Source of the DNA: Actinomadura opuntiae | GTDB taxonomy: Bacteria > Actinomycetota > Actinomycetes > Streptosporangiales > Streptosporangiaceae | Reading direction: 5' to 3' | Length of the DNA stretch: 64,000 nucleotides | Assembly: GCF_030283205.1 (NCBI RefSeq) | Contig: NZ_JASNWF010000035.1 | Coordinates: 1-64,000 of the forward strand | In this document: one piece after another, positions 51,499-60,771 of the stretch | How the letters are laid out: each line of letters starts with the position of its first letter | Numbering within the stretch: position 1 is the first letter of the stretch | Notes under the pieces: generated by a model | Told to the model about the DNA's origin: nothing | Seen by the model: the letters and a program-made list of their open reading frames with translations, nothing else | Database searches by the model: none | Made by a program: the position numbers and the translations under genes

Positions 51499-53046
51499 CT
51501 AGCCTGCCTGTTCCCGCAGGTAGGCGTCCCGCACACGGCTGCGGCTGAGCTTGCCGGAGGGCGTGCGGGGCAGGGACGCGCGGAACTCCACCCGGCGCGG
51601 GTGCTTGAGCCTCGCCAGCCGGGGCTCGCAGTGCGCGAGCAGGTCGGCGGCGAGCGCGTCGCCGGGGACGGCGTCCGGCGCGGGTTCGACGAGGGCGACG
51701 ACGCGCTGCCCCCAGTCCTCGTCCGGGACGCCGATGACGGCGACGTCGCCGACGGCGGGATGCTGGAGCAGCACCGACTCGATCTCGGCCGGGTAGACGT
51801 TCACGCCGCCGGAGATGATGAGGTCGGTGCGACGGTCGCTCATGTACAGCCAGCCGTCCTCGTCGAGGTGGCCGAGGTCGCCCGGGGTGTAGAACTCGCC
51901 GCGCATGGCGGCGGCGGTCTTGCCGGGGTCGCCGTGGTACTCGAAGCCCGGCTGGCCGCCGGCGTAGATCAGCCCGGTCTCGCCGGGCGGCAGCTCGTTC
52001 CCCTCCGGGTCGAGGATCTTGATCTGGACGCCCTCGACGGCGCGGCCGACCGTCCCGGGGTGGGCGAGCCAGTCGTGCGGGGTCGCGACGACGACGGCGC
52101 CGCTCTCGGTGGAGCCGTAGTACTCGTACAAAACGGGCCCCCACCACTCCATCATCCGCTGCTTGGTCTCGACGGGGATCGGTGCCGCGCTGTGGTACAC
52201 CTGCCGCAGCGACGACAGGTCGTAGCGGGCGCGGACGTCGTCGGGCAGCGCGAGCATGCGGTGGAACATGGTCGGCACCATGAAGGAGTTGCCGACGCCG
52301 TGCCGCTGGATCAGCTCGAGGGTGTGCTCGGGCCGGAACCGGGGCGCGACGACGACGGCGTGACCGAGGTTGAGGGCCATCATCGCGTGCACGCAGGGCG
52401 CGGAGTGGTAGAGCGGCCCGATCGCGAGATGCACCTCGTCGCCCGGTTCCAGTCCCAGGTGCTTCATGAGCGTCTGGCGCATGACGTCGAAGAGCAGTTC
52501 CGGCGGCACGTCCGGCAGCGGGCGCCGCACGCCCTTCGGCCGCCCGGTGGTCCCGGACGTGTAGAGCATGATCGAACCCATCCGGCGGTCATCCGGTGGT
52601 GAGGCGCTGCCGGACGCGCACAGCGCGGCCATCGAGCGGTAGCCCTCGGCGGGGTCGACGCTGACCCGCAGTTCCGCGGCCATCCCGGCCTCGTCGGCGG
52701 CGCCGGTGACGACGGGCGCGAACGCGCTCTCGGTCACCACGGCCTTGGCGCCGCAGTCGCCGAGGATGTAGCCGATCTCGGGCTCGGTCAGATGCCGGCT
52801 GACCGGGACGACGTAGAGGCCGGACTGCATTCCCGCCAGCAGCACGGTGAGGAACTCGGGCCGGTTGCCGAGGACGGTCGCGACCGCGTCGCCGGGGCGC
52901 AGGCCGAGCCCGGCCAGCGCGTTCGACAGGCGGTTCACCTCGGCGTGCAGCTCACCGTAGGACACCGGCACGCCGGGGGCCAGGATCGCCGGGCGGTCCG
53001 GGTCGTTGCTCGCGATCTCGAAGAAGCCGACGCCCTCGACGCCCAT
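51499..53046 (-). CDS. AMP-binding acyl-CoA synthetase
   Basis: A 515-residue acyl-adenylate-forming ligase that makes an acyl-CoA using ATP. P-loop 'MLYTSGTTGRPKGV' near residue 163, 'YEYYGSTESGAVV' near 312, 'FYTPGDLGHLDEDGWLYMSDRRTDLIISGGVNVYP' near 390-425 (core GDLGHLDEDG, SGGVNVYP) and the catalytic Lys in 'TPSGKLSRS' near 500. ATG 53046 follows AAGGGAG. It is downstream of the TetR gene on the same strand and near the leucine-type degradation cluster, whose regulator may also control it. It is an intact relative of the broken ligase at 20.4-22.0 kb. Confidence 0.92.
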   Translation of the reverse strand: MGVEGVGFFEIASNDPDRPAILAPGVPVSYGELHAEVNRLSNALAGLGLRPGDAVATVLGNRPEFLTVLLAGMQSGLYVVPVSRHLTEPEIGYILGDCGAKAVVTESAFAPVVTGAADEAGMAAELRVSVDPAEGYRSMAALCASGSASPPDDRRMGSIMLYTSGTTGRPKGVRRPLPDVPPELLFDVMRQTLMKHLGLEPGDEVHLAIGPLYHSAPCVHAMMALNLGHAVVVAPRFRPEHTLELIQRHGVGNSFMVPTMFHRMLALPDDVRARYDLSSLRQVYHSAAPIPVETKQRMMEWWGPVLYEYYGSTESGAVVVATPHDWLAHPGTVGRAVEGVQIKILDPEGNELPPGETGLIYAGGQPGFEYHGDPGKTAAAMRGEFYTPGDLGHLDEDGWLYMSDRRTDLIISGGVNVYPAEIESVLLQHPAVGDVAVIGVPDEDWGQRVVALVEPAPDAVPGDALAADLLAHCEPRLARLKHPRRVEFRASLPRTPSGKLSRSRVRDAYLREQAG

Positions 53047-53168
53047 GCGCACTCCCTTGCCGCGGTCGGATGGCCGGATGACCTTTCATCCCATATGACC
53101 CAGCGCGGCCTCGGCCCGTCAAGATTGCGGCCCGTCCGGAAACCCCGGACGGCCCGCCGCGCCTCCCG

Positions 53169-53789
53169 CTAGCCGGCCTGCGCGGCCTCCAGCGCGGCGC
53201 GGGCCATGGTGTGCAGCAGGTCGCCCATCGCGTCGCGGTCGAGGCCGGCGGCGCTGCGCGGGGTGGAGTTGAGCAGGCCGAAGCAGGCGTGGACGGCCGC
53301 GCGCGTCCGCCCGTCGGGAAGGCCGGGGCGCAACCGGCGCAGCACACCCACCCATTCCTCGACGTAGGCGCGCTGCAGCCGCCGGACCTCGTGGCGCTGC
53401 GGCTGCGGGACGTTGTCGAGTTCGCGTTCGTGGACGGTGATGAGCGCGGGGTTGTCCAGCGCGAACGCGATGTGAAAGCGCAGCAGCGCGTCGAGGGCGC
53501 GGCCGGGATCGGGGTCGGCGGCACGGCGGACGCCCTCGGCGTGCAGCCGCTCGCTGATGTCGACGAGCATCTCGGCGAGGACGGCCTCCTTGCCGCTGAA
53601 GTGCCGGTAGAGCGCGGGGCCGGTGAGGCCGACGGCCCGTCCGACGTCGCCGATGGACGCCCCGTGGTAGCCGCGGCGGGCGAACAGCTCGGCCGCGGCG
53701 GCGAGGATCTCGGCGCGGCGGGGGTTCACCGCGGCGAGGGGCGGCCCGGCGGCCGGGTCGCCGGGCGCCGGAGCCGGGTAGGAGGTCAT
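53169..53789 (-). CDS. TetR family regulator of the leucine-type degradation cluster
   Basis: A 206-residue TetR repressor; helix-turn-helix at about residues 27-72 ('YHGASIGDVGRAVGLTGPALYRHFSGKEAVL'; core GLTGPALYRHFSGK). The helical C-terminal domain would bind an acyl-CoA-like effector. ATG 53789 lies 6 nt after TAGACT with no Shine-Dalgarno sequence, so a leaderless mRNA is likely. Two GTTAAyG-AG-CATTAAC palindromes lie between it and the carboxylase gene, one over its own -35 region. It most likely represses itself and the accD-type operon, releasing them when branched-chain catabolites appear. Confidence 0.9.
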   Translation of the reverse strand: MTSYPAPAPGDPAAGPPLAAVNPRRAEILAAAAELFARRGYHGASIGDVGRAVGLTGPALYRHFSGKEAVLAEMLVDISERLHAEGVRRAADPDPGRALDALLRFHIAFALDNPALITVHERELDNVPQPQRHEVRRLQRAYVEEWVGVLRRLRPGLPDGRTRAAVHACFGLLNSTPRSAAGLDRDAMGDLLHTMARAALEAAQAG

Positions 53790-53811
53790 GGGAGGAGTCT
53801 AGACCAAGCTT

Positions 53812-53861
53812 GTTAATGAGCATTAACATCTCTACCATCGGCGTTGTTAACGAGCATTAAC
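53812..53861. promoter_or_regulatory. Two palindromic TetR operators
   Basis: GTTAATG AG CATTAAC (53812-53827) is a perfect 7-bp inverted repeat. GTTAACG AG CATTAAC (53846-53861) differs at one position. They are 34 bp apart in the divergent region between TetR and the carboxylase operon. Confidence 0.75.
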
Positions 53862-53873
53862 TGGGAAGGGACC

Positions 53874-55487
53874 ATGTCCGGACCCGAGATCGGCGGCCGC
53901 GCCGACGTCGCCGGCGAGGCGTTCAAGGCGAGCGCCGCGCACAACGAGGCGCTGGTCGCCGAGCTGCGCGACCGCGTCGACCGGGCCGGGCGCGGCGGTC
54001 CGGAACGGGCCCGCGAGCGGCACGTGGCGCGCGGCAAGCTGCTCCCCCGCGACCGGGTCGACACGCTGCTCGACCCCGGCTCGCCGTTCCTGGAGCTGTC
54101 GCCGCTGGCCGCGAACGGGATGTACGGCGACGAGGCGCCGGGCGCCGGGATCATCACCGGCGTCGGCCGGGTGTCCGGCCGCGAGTGCGTGATCGTCGCC
54201 AACGACGCCACCGTGAAGGGCGGGACGTACTACCCGATCACGGTCAAGAAGCATCTGCGCGCGCAGGAGGTGGCCCTGCACAACCGGCTGCCCTGCGTCT
54301 ACCTGGTCGACTCCGGCGGCGCGTTCCTGCCCCGCCAGGACGAGGTGTTCCCCGACCGCGAGCATTTCGGCCGCATCTTCTACAACCAGGCGACCATGTC
54401 CGGGCGCGGCATCCCGCAGATCGCGGCGGTCCTGGGCTCGTGCACGGCGGGCGGCGCCTACGTCCCGGCGATGAGCGACGAGGCGGTGATCGTCCGCGGC
54501 CAGGGCACGATCTTCCTCGGCGGCCCGCCGCTGGTGAAGGCCGCGACCGGCGAGGTCGTGACGGCCGAGGAGCTCGGCGGCGGCGAGCTGCACTCCCGCA
54601 CGTCCGGCGTGACCGACCACCTCGCCGAGGACGACGCGCACGCGCTGCGGATCGTCCGCGACATCGTCGGCACGCTCGGCCCGCGCGAGCCGCGCCCGTG
54701 GGACGTGGCGCCGTCGGAGGAGCCGGCGGTCGACCCGTCCGAGCTGTACGGGGTCGTCCCGCCGGACCCGCGCACCCCCTACGACGTGCGCGAAGTCATC
54801 GCGCGGATCGTGGACGGCAGCCGGTTCCAGGAGTTCAAGAAGGAGTACGGCGCGACGCTCGTCACCGGGTTCGCGCGCATCCACGGGCACCCGGTCGGGA
54901 TCGTCGCCAACAACGGCATCCTGTTCAGCGAGTCGGCGCAGAAGGGCGCGCACTTCATCGAGCTGTGCGACCGGCGCAGCGTCCCCCTCGTCTTCCTGCA
55001 GAACATCACCGGCTTCATGGTCGGCCGCGAGTACGAGGCGGGCGGCATCGCCAAGCACGGCGCGAAGATGGTCACGGCCGTGTCGTGCGCGCGCGTCCCG
55101 AAGTTCACGGTCGTCATCGGCGGCTCGTTCGGCGCGGGCAACTACGCGATGTGCGGCCGGGCCTATTCGCCGCGTTTCCTGTGGATGTGGCCGAACGCCC
55201 GCATCTCGGTCATGGGTGGCGAGCAGGCCGCGAGCGTGCTCGCGACGGTCCGCCGCGACCAGATGGACGCCCGTGGCGAGGAGTGGCCCGCCGAGGACGA
55301 GGAGGCGTTCAAGGCGCCGATCCGCGACCAGTACGAGGCGCAGGGCAACCCGTACTACTCGACGGCCCGGCTGTGGGACGACGGGGTGATCGACCCGCTC
55401 GACACCCGCCGCGTCCTCGGCCTCGGGCTGTCCGCCGCCGCCAACGCGCCGCTGGAGCCGGTCGGCTACGGCGTCTTCCGGATGTGA
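53874..55487 (+). CDS. liuB: Methylcrotonyl-CoA carboxylase-type beta (carboxyltransferase) subunit
   Basis: A 537-residue carboxyltransferase. 'RDRVDTLLDPGSPFLELSPLAA' near residue 60, the oxyanion 'CTAGGAYVPAMSDE' near 198 and 'VPLVFLQNITGFMVGREYEAGGIAKHGAKMV' near 380-410 (core NITGFMVGREYEAGGIAK) match methylcrotonyl-CoA carboxylase beta closely, as do length and 'AMCGRAYSPRFLWMWPNARISVMGGEQAA'. It carboxylates 3-methylcrotonyl-CoA in leucine catabolism with the biotin subunit encoded 8 bp downstream. ATG 53874 follows GGGAAGGG. Another branched acyl-CoA as substrate is possible. Confidence 0.92.
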   Translation: MSGPEIGGRADVAGEAFKASAAHNEALVAELRDRVDRAGRGGPERARERHVARGKLLPRDRVDTLLDPGSPFLELSPLAANGMYGDEAPGAGIITGVGRVSGRECVIVANDATVKGGTYYPITVKKHLRAQEVALHNRLPCVYLVDSGGAFLPRQDEVFPDREHFGRIFYNQATMSGRGIPQIAAVLGSCTAGGAYVPAMSDEAVIVRGQGTIFLGGPPLVKAATGEVVTAEELGGGELHSRTSGVTDHLAEDDAHALRIVRDIVGTLGPREPRPWDVAPSEEPAVDPSELYGVVPPDPRTPYDVREVIARIVDGSRFQEFKKEYGATLVTGFARIHGHPVGIVANNGILFSESAQKGAHFIELCDRRSVPLVFLQNITGFMVGREYEAGGIAKHGAKMVTAVSCARVPKFTVVIGGSFGAGNYAMCGRAYSPRFLWMWPNARISVMGGEQAASVLATVRRDQMDARGEEWPAEDEEAFKAPIRDQYEAQGNPYYSTARLWDDGVIDPLDTRRVLGLGLSAAANAPLEPVGYGVFRM

Positions 55488-55495
55488 GGCACGTG

Positions 55496-57430
55496 ATGTT
55501 CGACAGCGTCCTGGTCGCCAACCGGGGTGAGATCGCCGTCCGCGTGTTCCGCACGCTGCGGCGGCTCGGGATCCGCTCGGTCGCCGTCCACACGGATGCG
55601 GACGCGGGCGCGCGCCACGTGCGAGAGGCCGACGAGGCCCTCCGCATACCGTCCTATCTCGACGTCGACGCGGTGGTGGGCGCCGCGCGGACCGCGGGTG
55701 CGGCGGCCGTCCACCCGGGCTACGGGTTCCTCGCCGAGAACACCGCGTTCGCGCAGGCCTGCGCCGACGCCGGGCTGGTGTTCATCGGGCCGCCCGCGTC
55801 CGCGATCGAGGCGATGGGCGACAAGATCCGCGCGAAGCAGACGGTCGCGGCGGCCGGCGTCCCGGTCGTCCCCGGACGGGACGAACCGGGCCTGTCGGAC
55901 GCCGAGCTGGAGGCCGCCGCGCTGGAGGTCGGCCTTCCGGTGCTGCTCAAGCCGTCGGCGGGCGGCGGAGGCAAGGGCATGCGGCTGGTGCGCGACGCGG
56001 CGGACCTGCCGGAGGCGATCGCGTCCGCCCGCCGCGAGGCGCGCGGCTCGTTCGGCGACGACACCCTGCTCGCCGAGCGGTTCGTGGAGAACCCCCGGCA
56101 CATCGAGATCCAGGTGTTCGCCGACGCGCACGGCAACGCCGTCCACCTGGGCGAGCGCGAGTGCAGTCTGCAGCGCCGGCACCAGAAGATCGTCGAGGAG
56201 GCGCCGTCGCCGCTGCTGGACGGGGCGTCCCGCGCGCGCATGGGCGCCGCCGCCGTCGCCGCCGCGCAGGCGGTCGGGTACGTGGGCGCGGGGACGGTCG
56301 AGTACATCGTGTCCGCCGACCGCCCCGACGAGTTCTTCTTCATGGAGATGAACACCCGGCTCCAGGTCGAGCATCCCGTCACCGAGCTGGTCACCGGGCT
56401 TGACCTGGTCGAACTCCAGTTGCGCGTCGCGTCCGGCGAGCCGCTGCCGTTCGGGCAGGACGACGTCCGGCTGGACGGGCACGCGATCGAGGCGCGCGTG
56501 TACGCCGAGGACCCGGCGCGCGGCTTCCTGCCGACCGGCGGCACCGTCCTGGCGCTGACCGAGCCGGACGTCCGCGTCGACTCCGGCCTCGACGTCGGGA
56601 CGGAGGTCGGCGGGTCCTACGACCCGATGCTGGCGAAGGTGATCGTCCACGGCGCCGACCGCACCGAGGCGCTGCACCGCCTCGACCGCGCGCTCGCGCG
56701 CTACACGCTGCTGGGCGTCCCGACGAACGTGGCGTTCCTGCGCGCGCTGCTCAAACACCCGTCCGTCGCGTCGGGCGACCTCGACACCGGCCTGGTGGAA
56801 CGCGCCCTCGACGAGCTGACCTCGGGCGACGGCGTGCCGCCGGAGATGCTCGCCGCCGCCGCGCTCGACCGGATGCTCGCGCTGGAACCCGCCGACGACG
56901 ACCCGTGGGCGATCCCGGACGGCTGGCGGCCCGGCGCCCACGCCTGGACGCCGTGGATCATCACCCCGTCCGGCGGCGAGCCCGTCGAGGTTCGCGTGCA
57001 GGGCCGCGCCGCGTCCGCGCTGGTCGCGATCGGCGACGGCGAACCGGTCCCCGCGTCGCTGACCGGCACGACCCTCACCTACGGCGGACGGACGGTCTCG
57101 TTCGCCGCCGCCCGCGACGGCAGCACGCTGTGGCTCGGACGCGACGGGCACGCCTGGGCGCTGAGCGAGCACGTGCGCGCGGAGGGCGGCGCCGCGGCGG
57201 ACGCGTCCGGCGACGGCGTGCTGCGCAGCCCGATGCCTGGCACCGTCCTGGCCGTCAAGGTCGGCGAAGGCGACCGCGTGGACGAGGGCCAGCCGCTCGT
57301 CGTCGTCGAGGCGATGAAGATGGAGCACACCGTCACCGCGCCGCGCGCCGGGGTCGTGGCGCGGCTGCCGGCCCGCGCGGGCGCCCAGGTCGCCCTGGAC
57401 GCGGTGCTGGCCGTGATCGAGGAGGCATGA
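55496..57430 (+). CDS. liuD: Acyl-CoA carboxylase alpha subunit (biotin carboxylase plus BCCP)
   Basis: A 644-residue biotin-dependent carboxylase subunit. The biotin carboxylase domain (about 1-445) has 'VLVANRGEIAVRVFRTLRRLG', the ATP-grasp glycine loop KPSAGGGGKGM near residue 160 and 'MNTRLQVEHPVTELVTG' near 285. A linker follows (450-570), then a biotinyl domain with EAMKMEH, biotin on Lys608. It carries CO2 to the partner carboxyltransferase. ATG 55496 was chosen, with GTG 55493 adjacent. It overlaps the HMG-CoA lyase gene by ATGA. Confidence 0.94.
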   Translation: MFDSVLVANRGEIAVRVFRTLRRLGIRSVAVHTDADAGARHVREADEALRIPSYLDVDAVVGAARTAGAAAVHPGYGFLAENTAFAQACADAGLVFIGPPASAIEAMGDKIRAKQTVAAAGVPVVPGRDEPGLSDAELEAAALEVGLPVLLKPSAGGGGKGMRLVRDAADLPEAIASARREARGSFGDDTLLAERFVENPRHIEIQVFADAHGNAVHLGERECSLQRRHQKIVEEAPSPLLDGASRARMGAAAVAAAQAVGYVGAGTVEYIVSADRPDEFFFMEMNTRLQVEHPVTELVTGLDLVELQLRVASGEPLPFGQDDVRLDGHAIEARVYAEDPARGFLPTGGTVLALTEPDVRVDSGLDVGTEVGGSYDPMLAKVIVHGADRTEALHRLDRALARYTLLGVPTNVAFLRALLKHPSVASGDLDTGLVERALDELTSGDGVPPEMLAAAALDRMLALEPADDDPWAIPDGWRPGAHAWTPWIITPSGGEPVEVRVQGRAASALVAIGDGEPVPASLTGTTLTYGGRTVSFAAARDGSTLWLGRDGHAWALSEHVRAEGGAAADASGDGVLRSPMPGTVLAVKVGEGDRVDEGQPLVVVEAMKMEHTVTAPRAGVVARLPARAGAQVALDAVLAVIEEA

Positions 57431-58356
57431 TGGCGACACCGCTGCCCGGTCTGCCCGAGCGGGTCACGATCTACGAGGTCGGGCCGCGGGACGGGCTGCA
57501 GAACGAGAAGGCGATCGTCCCGGTCGAGGTGAAGGCGGAGTTCGTCACCCGGCTCGCGGACGCGGGGCTCACCACGATCGAAACGACCAGCTTCGTGCAC
57601 CCGAAATGGGTGCCGCAGCTCGCCGACGCCGAGGAGCTCCTCGACGTGCTCCCCCGTGCCGGAAACGTCCGGTATCCGGTGCTCGTCCCGAACGAGCGCG
57701 GCCTGGACCGGGCGCTCGCCAACGGCGTCACCGAGGTCGCGATCTTCGGCAGCGCCACCGAGACGTTCGCGCGCCGCAACCTCAACCGGACTGTGGACGA
57801 GTCGATCGCCATGTTCGCGCCCGTCGTGGAGCGCGCCCGCGCCGAGGGGCTGTGGGTGCGCGCGTACGTGTCGATGGCGTGCGGCGACCCGTGGGAGGGC
57901 GACGTCCCGATCGAGCAGGTCGTGTCCGTCGCGACCCGGCTGATGGACCTCGGCTGCTCCCAGCTCAGCATCGGCGACACGATCGGCGTCGGCACACCCG
58001 GCCGCGTCACCGCGCTGATCGAGGCGCTGGTCGCGGCGGGCATCGGCACCGACCGGCTCGCCGTGCACTTCCACGACACCTACGGTCAGGCGCTCGCCAA
58101 CACCCTCGCCGCGCTGCGCGCCGGCATCACCGTCGTCGACGCCTCGGCGGGCGGCCTCGGCGGCTGCCCGTACGCCGAGAGCGCCACCGGAAACCTGCCC
58201 ACCGAGGACCTCGTCTGGATGCTGAACGGCCTCGGCGTCGAGACGGGCGTCGACCTCGGCAAGCTCGTCGCGACCAGCCGCTGGATGGCCGGGCGGCTCG
58301 GCCGCCCCAGCCCGTCCCGCGTCGTCCAGGCCCTGTCACCCACCACGGAGAAATGA
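57427..58356 (+). CDS. mvaB: Hydroxymethylglutaryl-CoA lyase
   Basis: A 309-residue HMG-CoA lyase cleaving HMG-CoA to acetoacetate and acetyl-CoA, the last step of leucine catabolism. 'YEVGPRDGLQNEK' near residue 15 holds the catalytic Arg-Asp, 'ETTSFVHPKWVPQLAD' near 52 is family-typical, metal His pair 'VHFHDTYGQALAN' near 214, and the signature Cys247 is in GGLGGCPYA. Two ATGs (57427, 57430) follow GAGGAGG; the first overlaps the previous stop. It is coupled to the acyl-CoA dehydrogenase gene by ATGA. Confidence 0.95.
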   Translation: MMATPLPGLPERVTIYEVGPRDGLQNEKAIVPVEVKAEFVTRLADAGLTTIETTSFVHPKWVPQLADAEELLDVLPRAGNVRYPVLVPNERGLDRALANGVTEVAIFGSATETFARRNLNRTVDESIAMFAPVVERARAEGLWVRAYVSMACGDPWEGDVPIEQVVSVATRLMDLGCSQLSIGDTIGVGTPGRVTALIEALVAAGIGTDRLAVHFHDTYGQALANTLAALRAGITVVDASAGGLGGCPYAESATGNLPTEDLVWMLNGLGVETGVDLGKLVATSRWMAGRLGRPSPSRVVQALSPTTEK

Positions 58357-59504
58357 TGATCGACTTCAAGCTCACCGACGAGCAGGAGGAGCTGCGCCGC
58401 ACCGTCGAGCGGTTCGCGCGCGAGAGCGTGGCCCCGGTGATCGGGGACCTGTACGAGCGCGGCGAGTTCCCGTACGAGATCGTCGCGGCGATGGGGAAGA
58501 TGGGGCTGTTCGGGCTGCCATTCCCCGAGGAGCACGGCGGGATGGGCGGCGACTACTTCGCGCTCTGCCTGGCGCTGGAGGAGCTGGCGCGGGTCGACTC
58601 GTCCGTGGCGATCACGCTGGAGGCGGGCGTCTCGCTCGGCGCGATGCCGGTCTACCGGTTCGGCTCGGACGAGCAGAAGGCGCGCTGGCTGCCGATGCTG
58701 ACCTCCGGTGAGAAGCTCGCCGCGTTCGGGCTGACCGAGCCCGGCGGCGGCTCCGACGTCCCGGGCGGGATGCGGACGACGGCCCGGCTGGACGGCGACT
58801 CGTGGGTGATCAACGGGTCGAAGGCGTTCATCACCAACTCCGGCACCGACATCACCGCGTTCGTGACCGTCACCGCGTTCACCGGCGACGGCGAGATCTC
58901 CACGATCATCGTGCCGAGCGGCACGCCCGGCTTCACGGTCGGCCGCAAGTACTCCAAGGTCGGCTGGTCGTCCTCCGACACCCGCGAGCTGTCGTTCGAC
59001 GACGTCCGGGTCCCGGCGGAGAACCTCGTCGGCGAGCGCGGCCGCGGCTACGCGCAGTTCCTGCGGATCCTGGACGAGGGCCGCATCGCGATCGCCGCGC
59101 TGTCGGTGGGCCTGGCCCAGGGCTGCGTGGACGAGTGCCTGCGCTACGCCGGCGAGCGGCAGGCGTTCGGCAAGGAGATCGGCCGCTACCAGGCGATGCA
59201 GTTCAAGATCGCCGACATGGAGGTCCGCGCGCACACCGCCCGCCTCGCCTACTACGCGGCGGCGGCGAAGATGCTGGCCGGCGAGCCGTTCAAGAAGGAG
59301 GCGGCGATCGCCAAGCTCGTCGCGTCGAACGCGGCGATGGACAACGCCCGCGACGCCACGCAGATCTTCGGCGGCTACGGCTTCATGAACGAGTACGCGG
59401 TCGGCCGCTTCTACCGGGACGCGAAGATCCTGGAGGTCGGCGAGGGGACGTCGGAGGTCCAGCGGATGCTGATCGCCCGCGCCCTCGGCCTGCCGCCCTC
59501 GTGA
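58353..59504 (+). CDS. Acyl-CoA dehydrogenase of the leucine-type cluster
   Basis: A 383-residue acyl-CoA dehydrogenase, the position where isovaleryl-CoA dehydrogenase is expected. Flavin motifs are 'AAFGLTEPGGGSDVPGGMRT' near residue 125 and 'WVINGSKAFITNSGTD' near 150. The C-terminal loop GGYGFMNEYAVGR keeps Glu at the canonical (MCAD-like) base site, and the FAD tail is 'EVGEGTSEVQR'. The helix where true isovaleryl enzymes carry their relocated Glu reads LDEGR. It therefore looks more like actinobacterial AcdH/FadE19 than mammalian IVD. ATG 58353 overlaps the previous stop; ATG 58356 is equally plausible. Confidence 0.9.
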   Translation: MMIDFKLTDEQEELRRTVERFARESVAPVIGDLYERGEFPYEIVAAMGKMGLFGLPFPEEHGGMGGDYFALCLALEELARVDSSVAITLEAGVSLGAMPVYRFGSDEQKARWLPMLTSGEKLAAFGLTEPGGGSDVPGGMRTTARLDGDSWVINGSKAFITNSGTDITAFVTVTAFTGDGEISTIIVPSGTPGFTVGRKYSKVGWSSSDTRELSFDDVRVPAENLVGERGRGYAQFLRILDEGRIAIAALSVGLAQGCVDECLRYAGERQAFGKEIGRYQAMQFKIADMEVRAHTARLAYYAAAAKMLAGEPFKKEAAIAKLVASNAAMDNARDATQIFGGYGFMNEYAVGRFYRDAKILEVGEGTSEVQRMLIARALGLPPS

Positions 59505-59557
59505 CCGGCGAGAAACCAATGGTGAAGGCGACCTCACCGCAATAGCGGGTGCAGCCG

Positions 59558-59580
59558 GACGGCCGATTCGGCCGTCTCTT
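59558..59580 (+). terminator. Terminator of the leucine-type operon
   Basis: GACGGCCG-ATT-CGGCCGTC (59558-59576) is an 8-bp stem with a 3-nt loop followed by TCTT, 53 bp after the dehydrogenase stop. Confidence 0.65.
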
Positions 59581-59638
59581 ATGGGCCCAATATCAGCAGA
59601 ATGCGAATGGTTCATGAGCCGCGGGTAGGCATGGCGCC

Positions 59639-60754
59639 GTGATAGCGATCCTCATTGCGGTGCTGTGGCCCGCGGCTCTCGGCCGATACGCCCGGCGGGT
59701 GGAACGGGGCGAGAGCCCGAACGACGAGAAAATGCACCGGATCCAGCGGGCGACCATCGCCGGTCTGGTTCCCTTCCTGGTCATGTGCGTCGTGGCGGTT
59801 CCCGAACTGAAGGCCGAGGGCCTGATACATCTCCGGCACGGCGACCACGGCACTCAAAGCCCCGTACTCGCCGTGGTCTTCTTCGTCGTCTTCGCCATTG
59901 AGCTGGCCGGTCTGCTCGCCGCCGTCCATCCTGTTCGCGCTCGCCTGCGGGGCGTGGAATGGCGCCCGGGGCAGGCACTGGGCCGCCTGCTGCGCCTTTC
60001 GGCGGTGATGATGCTGCCGGGCCTGCTCTGGCTGGCGGCACTGCGTCCCATCATGTGGCTTTCGGCCCGCCTGCCGGTGGCGTTCGCCGCCTTCCTGGGC
60101 CTCTGGACGATCCTGTTCGTGCTCATTTCCCCGCTGATGATGCGCCTGGCCCTCAAGACCCGCCGAATGGACCCGGAACGGCGCGAGCGGCTTCTCGCGC
60201 TGTGCCGCGAACAGGGCGTGCGGATAGCCGACGTGCGGGTGCTGGACACCGGGGCCGAACGGCTCGGGAACGCCATGGCGTCCGGCGTCCTCCCCCGCTG
60301 GCGTTACGTGCTGATCTCCGACCGGCTGCTCGACGAACTGGACTCCGAGGAACTCGCGGCGGTCCTCTCCCACGAGGTCGCGCACATCCGCAAGAAGCAC
60401 CAGCTGATCAAGGTGGGCTGCTACATCGGGTCCATCGCCGTTCTGACGCTCGCGCTCGCGGGCCTGCGGGCGGCGGGGCTCCCGCACGCGGCGACGAGCA
60501 CGCTCTCGCTGCTGGCGGTTCCCGCGATCTTCCTCGTGCAGGGGCTCGCCGGGATCCGGATGGAGCGGGCCGCCGACGACTACGCCGCCCGGACCGTCTC
60601 CAAGGAGGCGCTGCGCGGCGGTCTGGAAAAGCTCGCGAAGGCGAACGCGATGCGCCACCGGACGGGCTTTCTATGGAACGTGTTCCAGCAGCATCCGGGC
60701 ATGGACCAGCGGTTGCGGCGGCTGTCCGCCGGGTCCGGCGCGGCGGCGTCCTGA
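59639..60754 (+). CDS. M48 family membrane metalloprotease
   Basis: A 371-residue Ste24/HtpX-like zinc protease. Hydrophobic segments lie at about residues 1-15, 40-55, 78-100, 120-175 and a pair after the active site. The zinc motif HEVAH is at residues 245-249 ('AAVLSHEVAHIRKKH') and the third ligand Glu is in 'RMERAADDYAAR' near 308. 'ISDRLLDELDSEELAAVL' just before the motif is a family block. It probably degrades or matures membrane proteins. GTG 59639 has a weak ribosome site. It is a single gene, converging on a MarR gene. Confidence 0.9.
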   Translation: MIAILIAVLWPAALGRYARRVERGESPNDEKMHRIQRATIAGLVPFLVMCVVAVPELKAEGLIHLRHGDHGTQSPVLAVVFFVVFAIELAGLLAAVHPVRARLRGVEWRPGQALGRLLRLSAVMMLPGLLWLAALRPIMWLSARLPVAFAAFLGLWTILFVLISPLMMRLALKTRRMDPERRERLLALCREQGVRIADVRVLDTGAERLGNAMASGVLPRWRYVLISDRLLDELDSEELAAVLSHEVAHIRKKHQLIKVGCYIGSIAVLTLALAGLRAAGLPHAATSTLSLLAVPAIFLVQGLAGIRMERAADDYAARTVSKEALRGGLEKLAKANAMRHRTGFLWNVFQQHPGMDQRLRRLSAGSGAAAS

Positions 60755-60771
60755 CCCGGCCGCCGCGCCGG

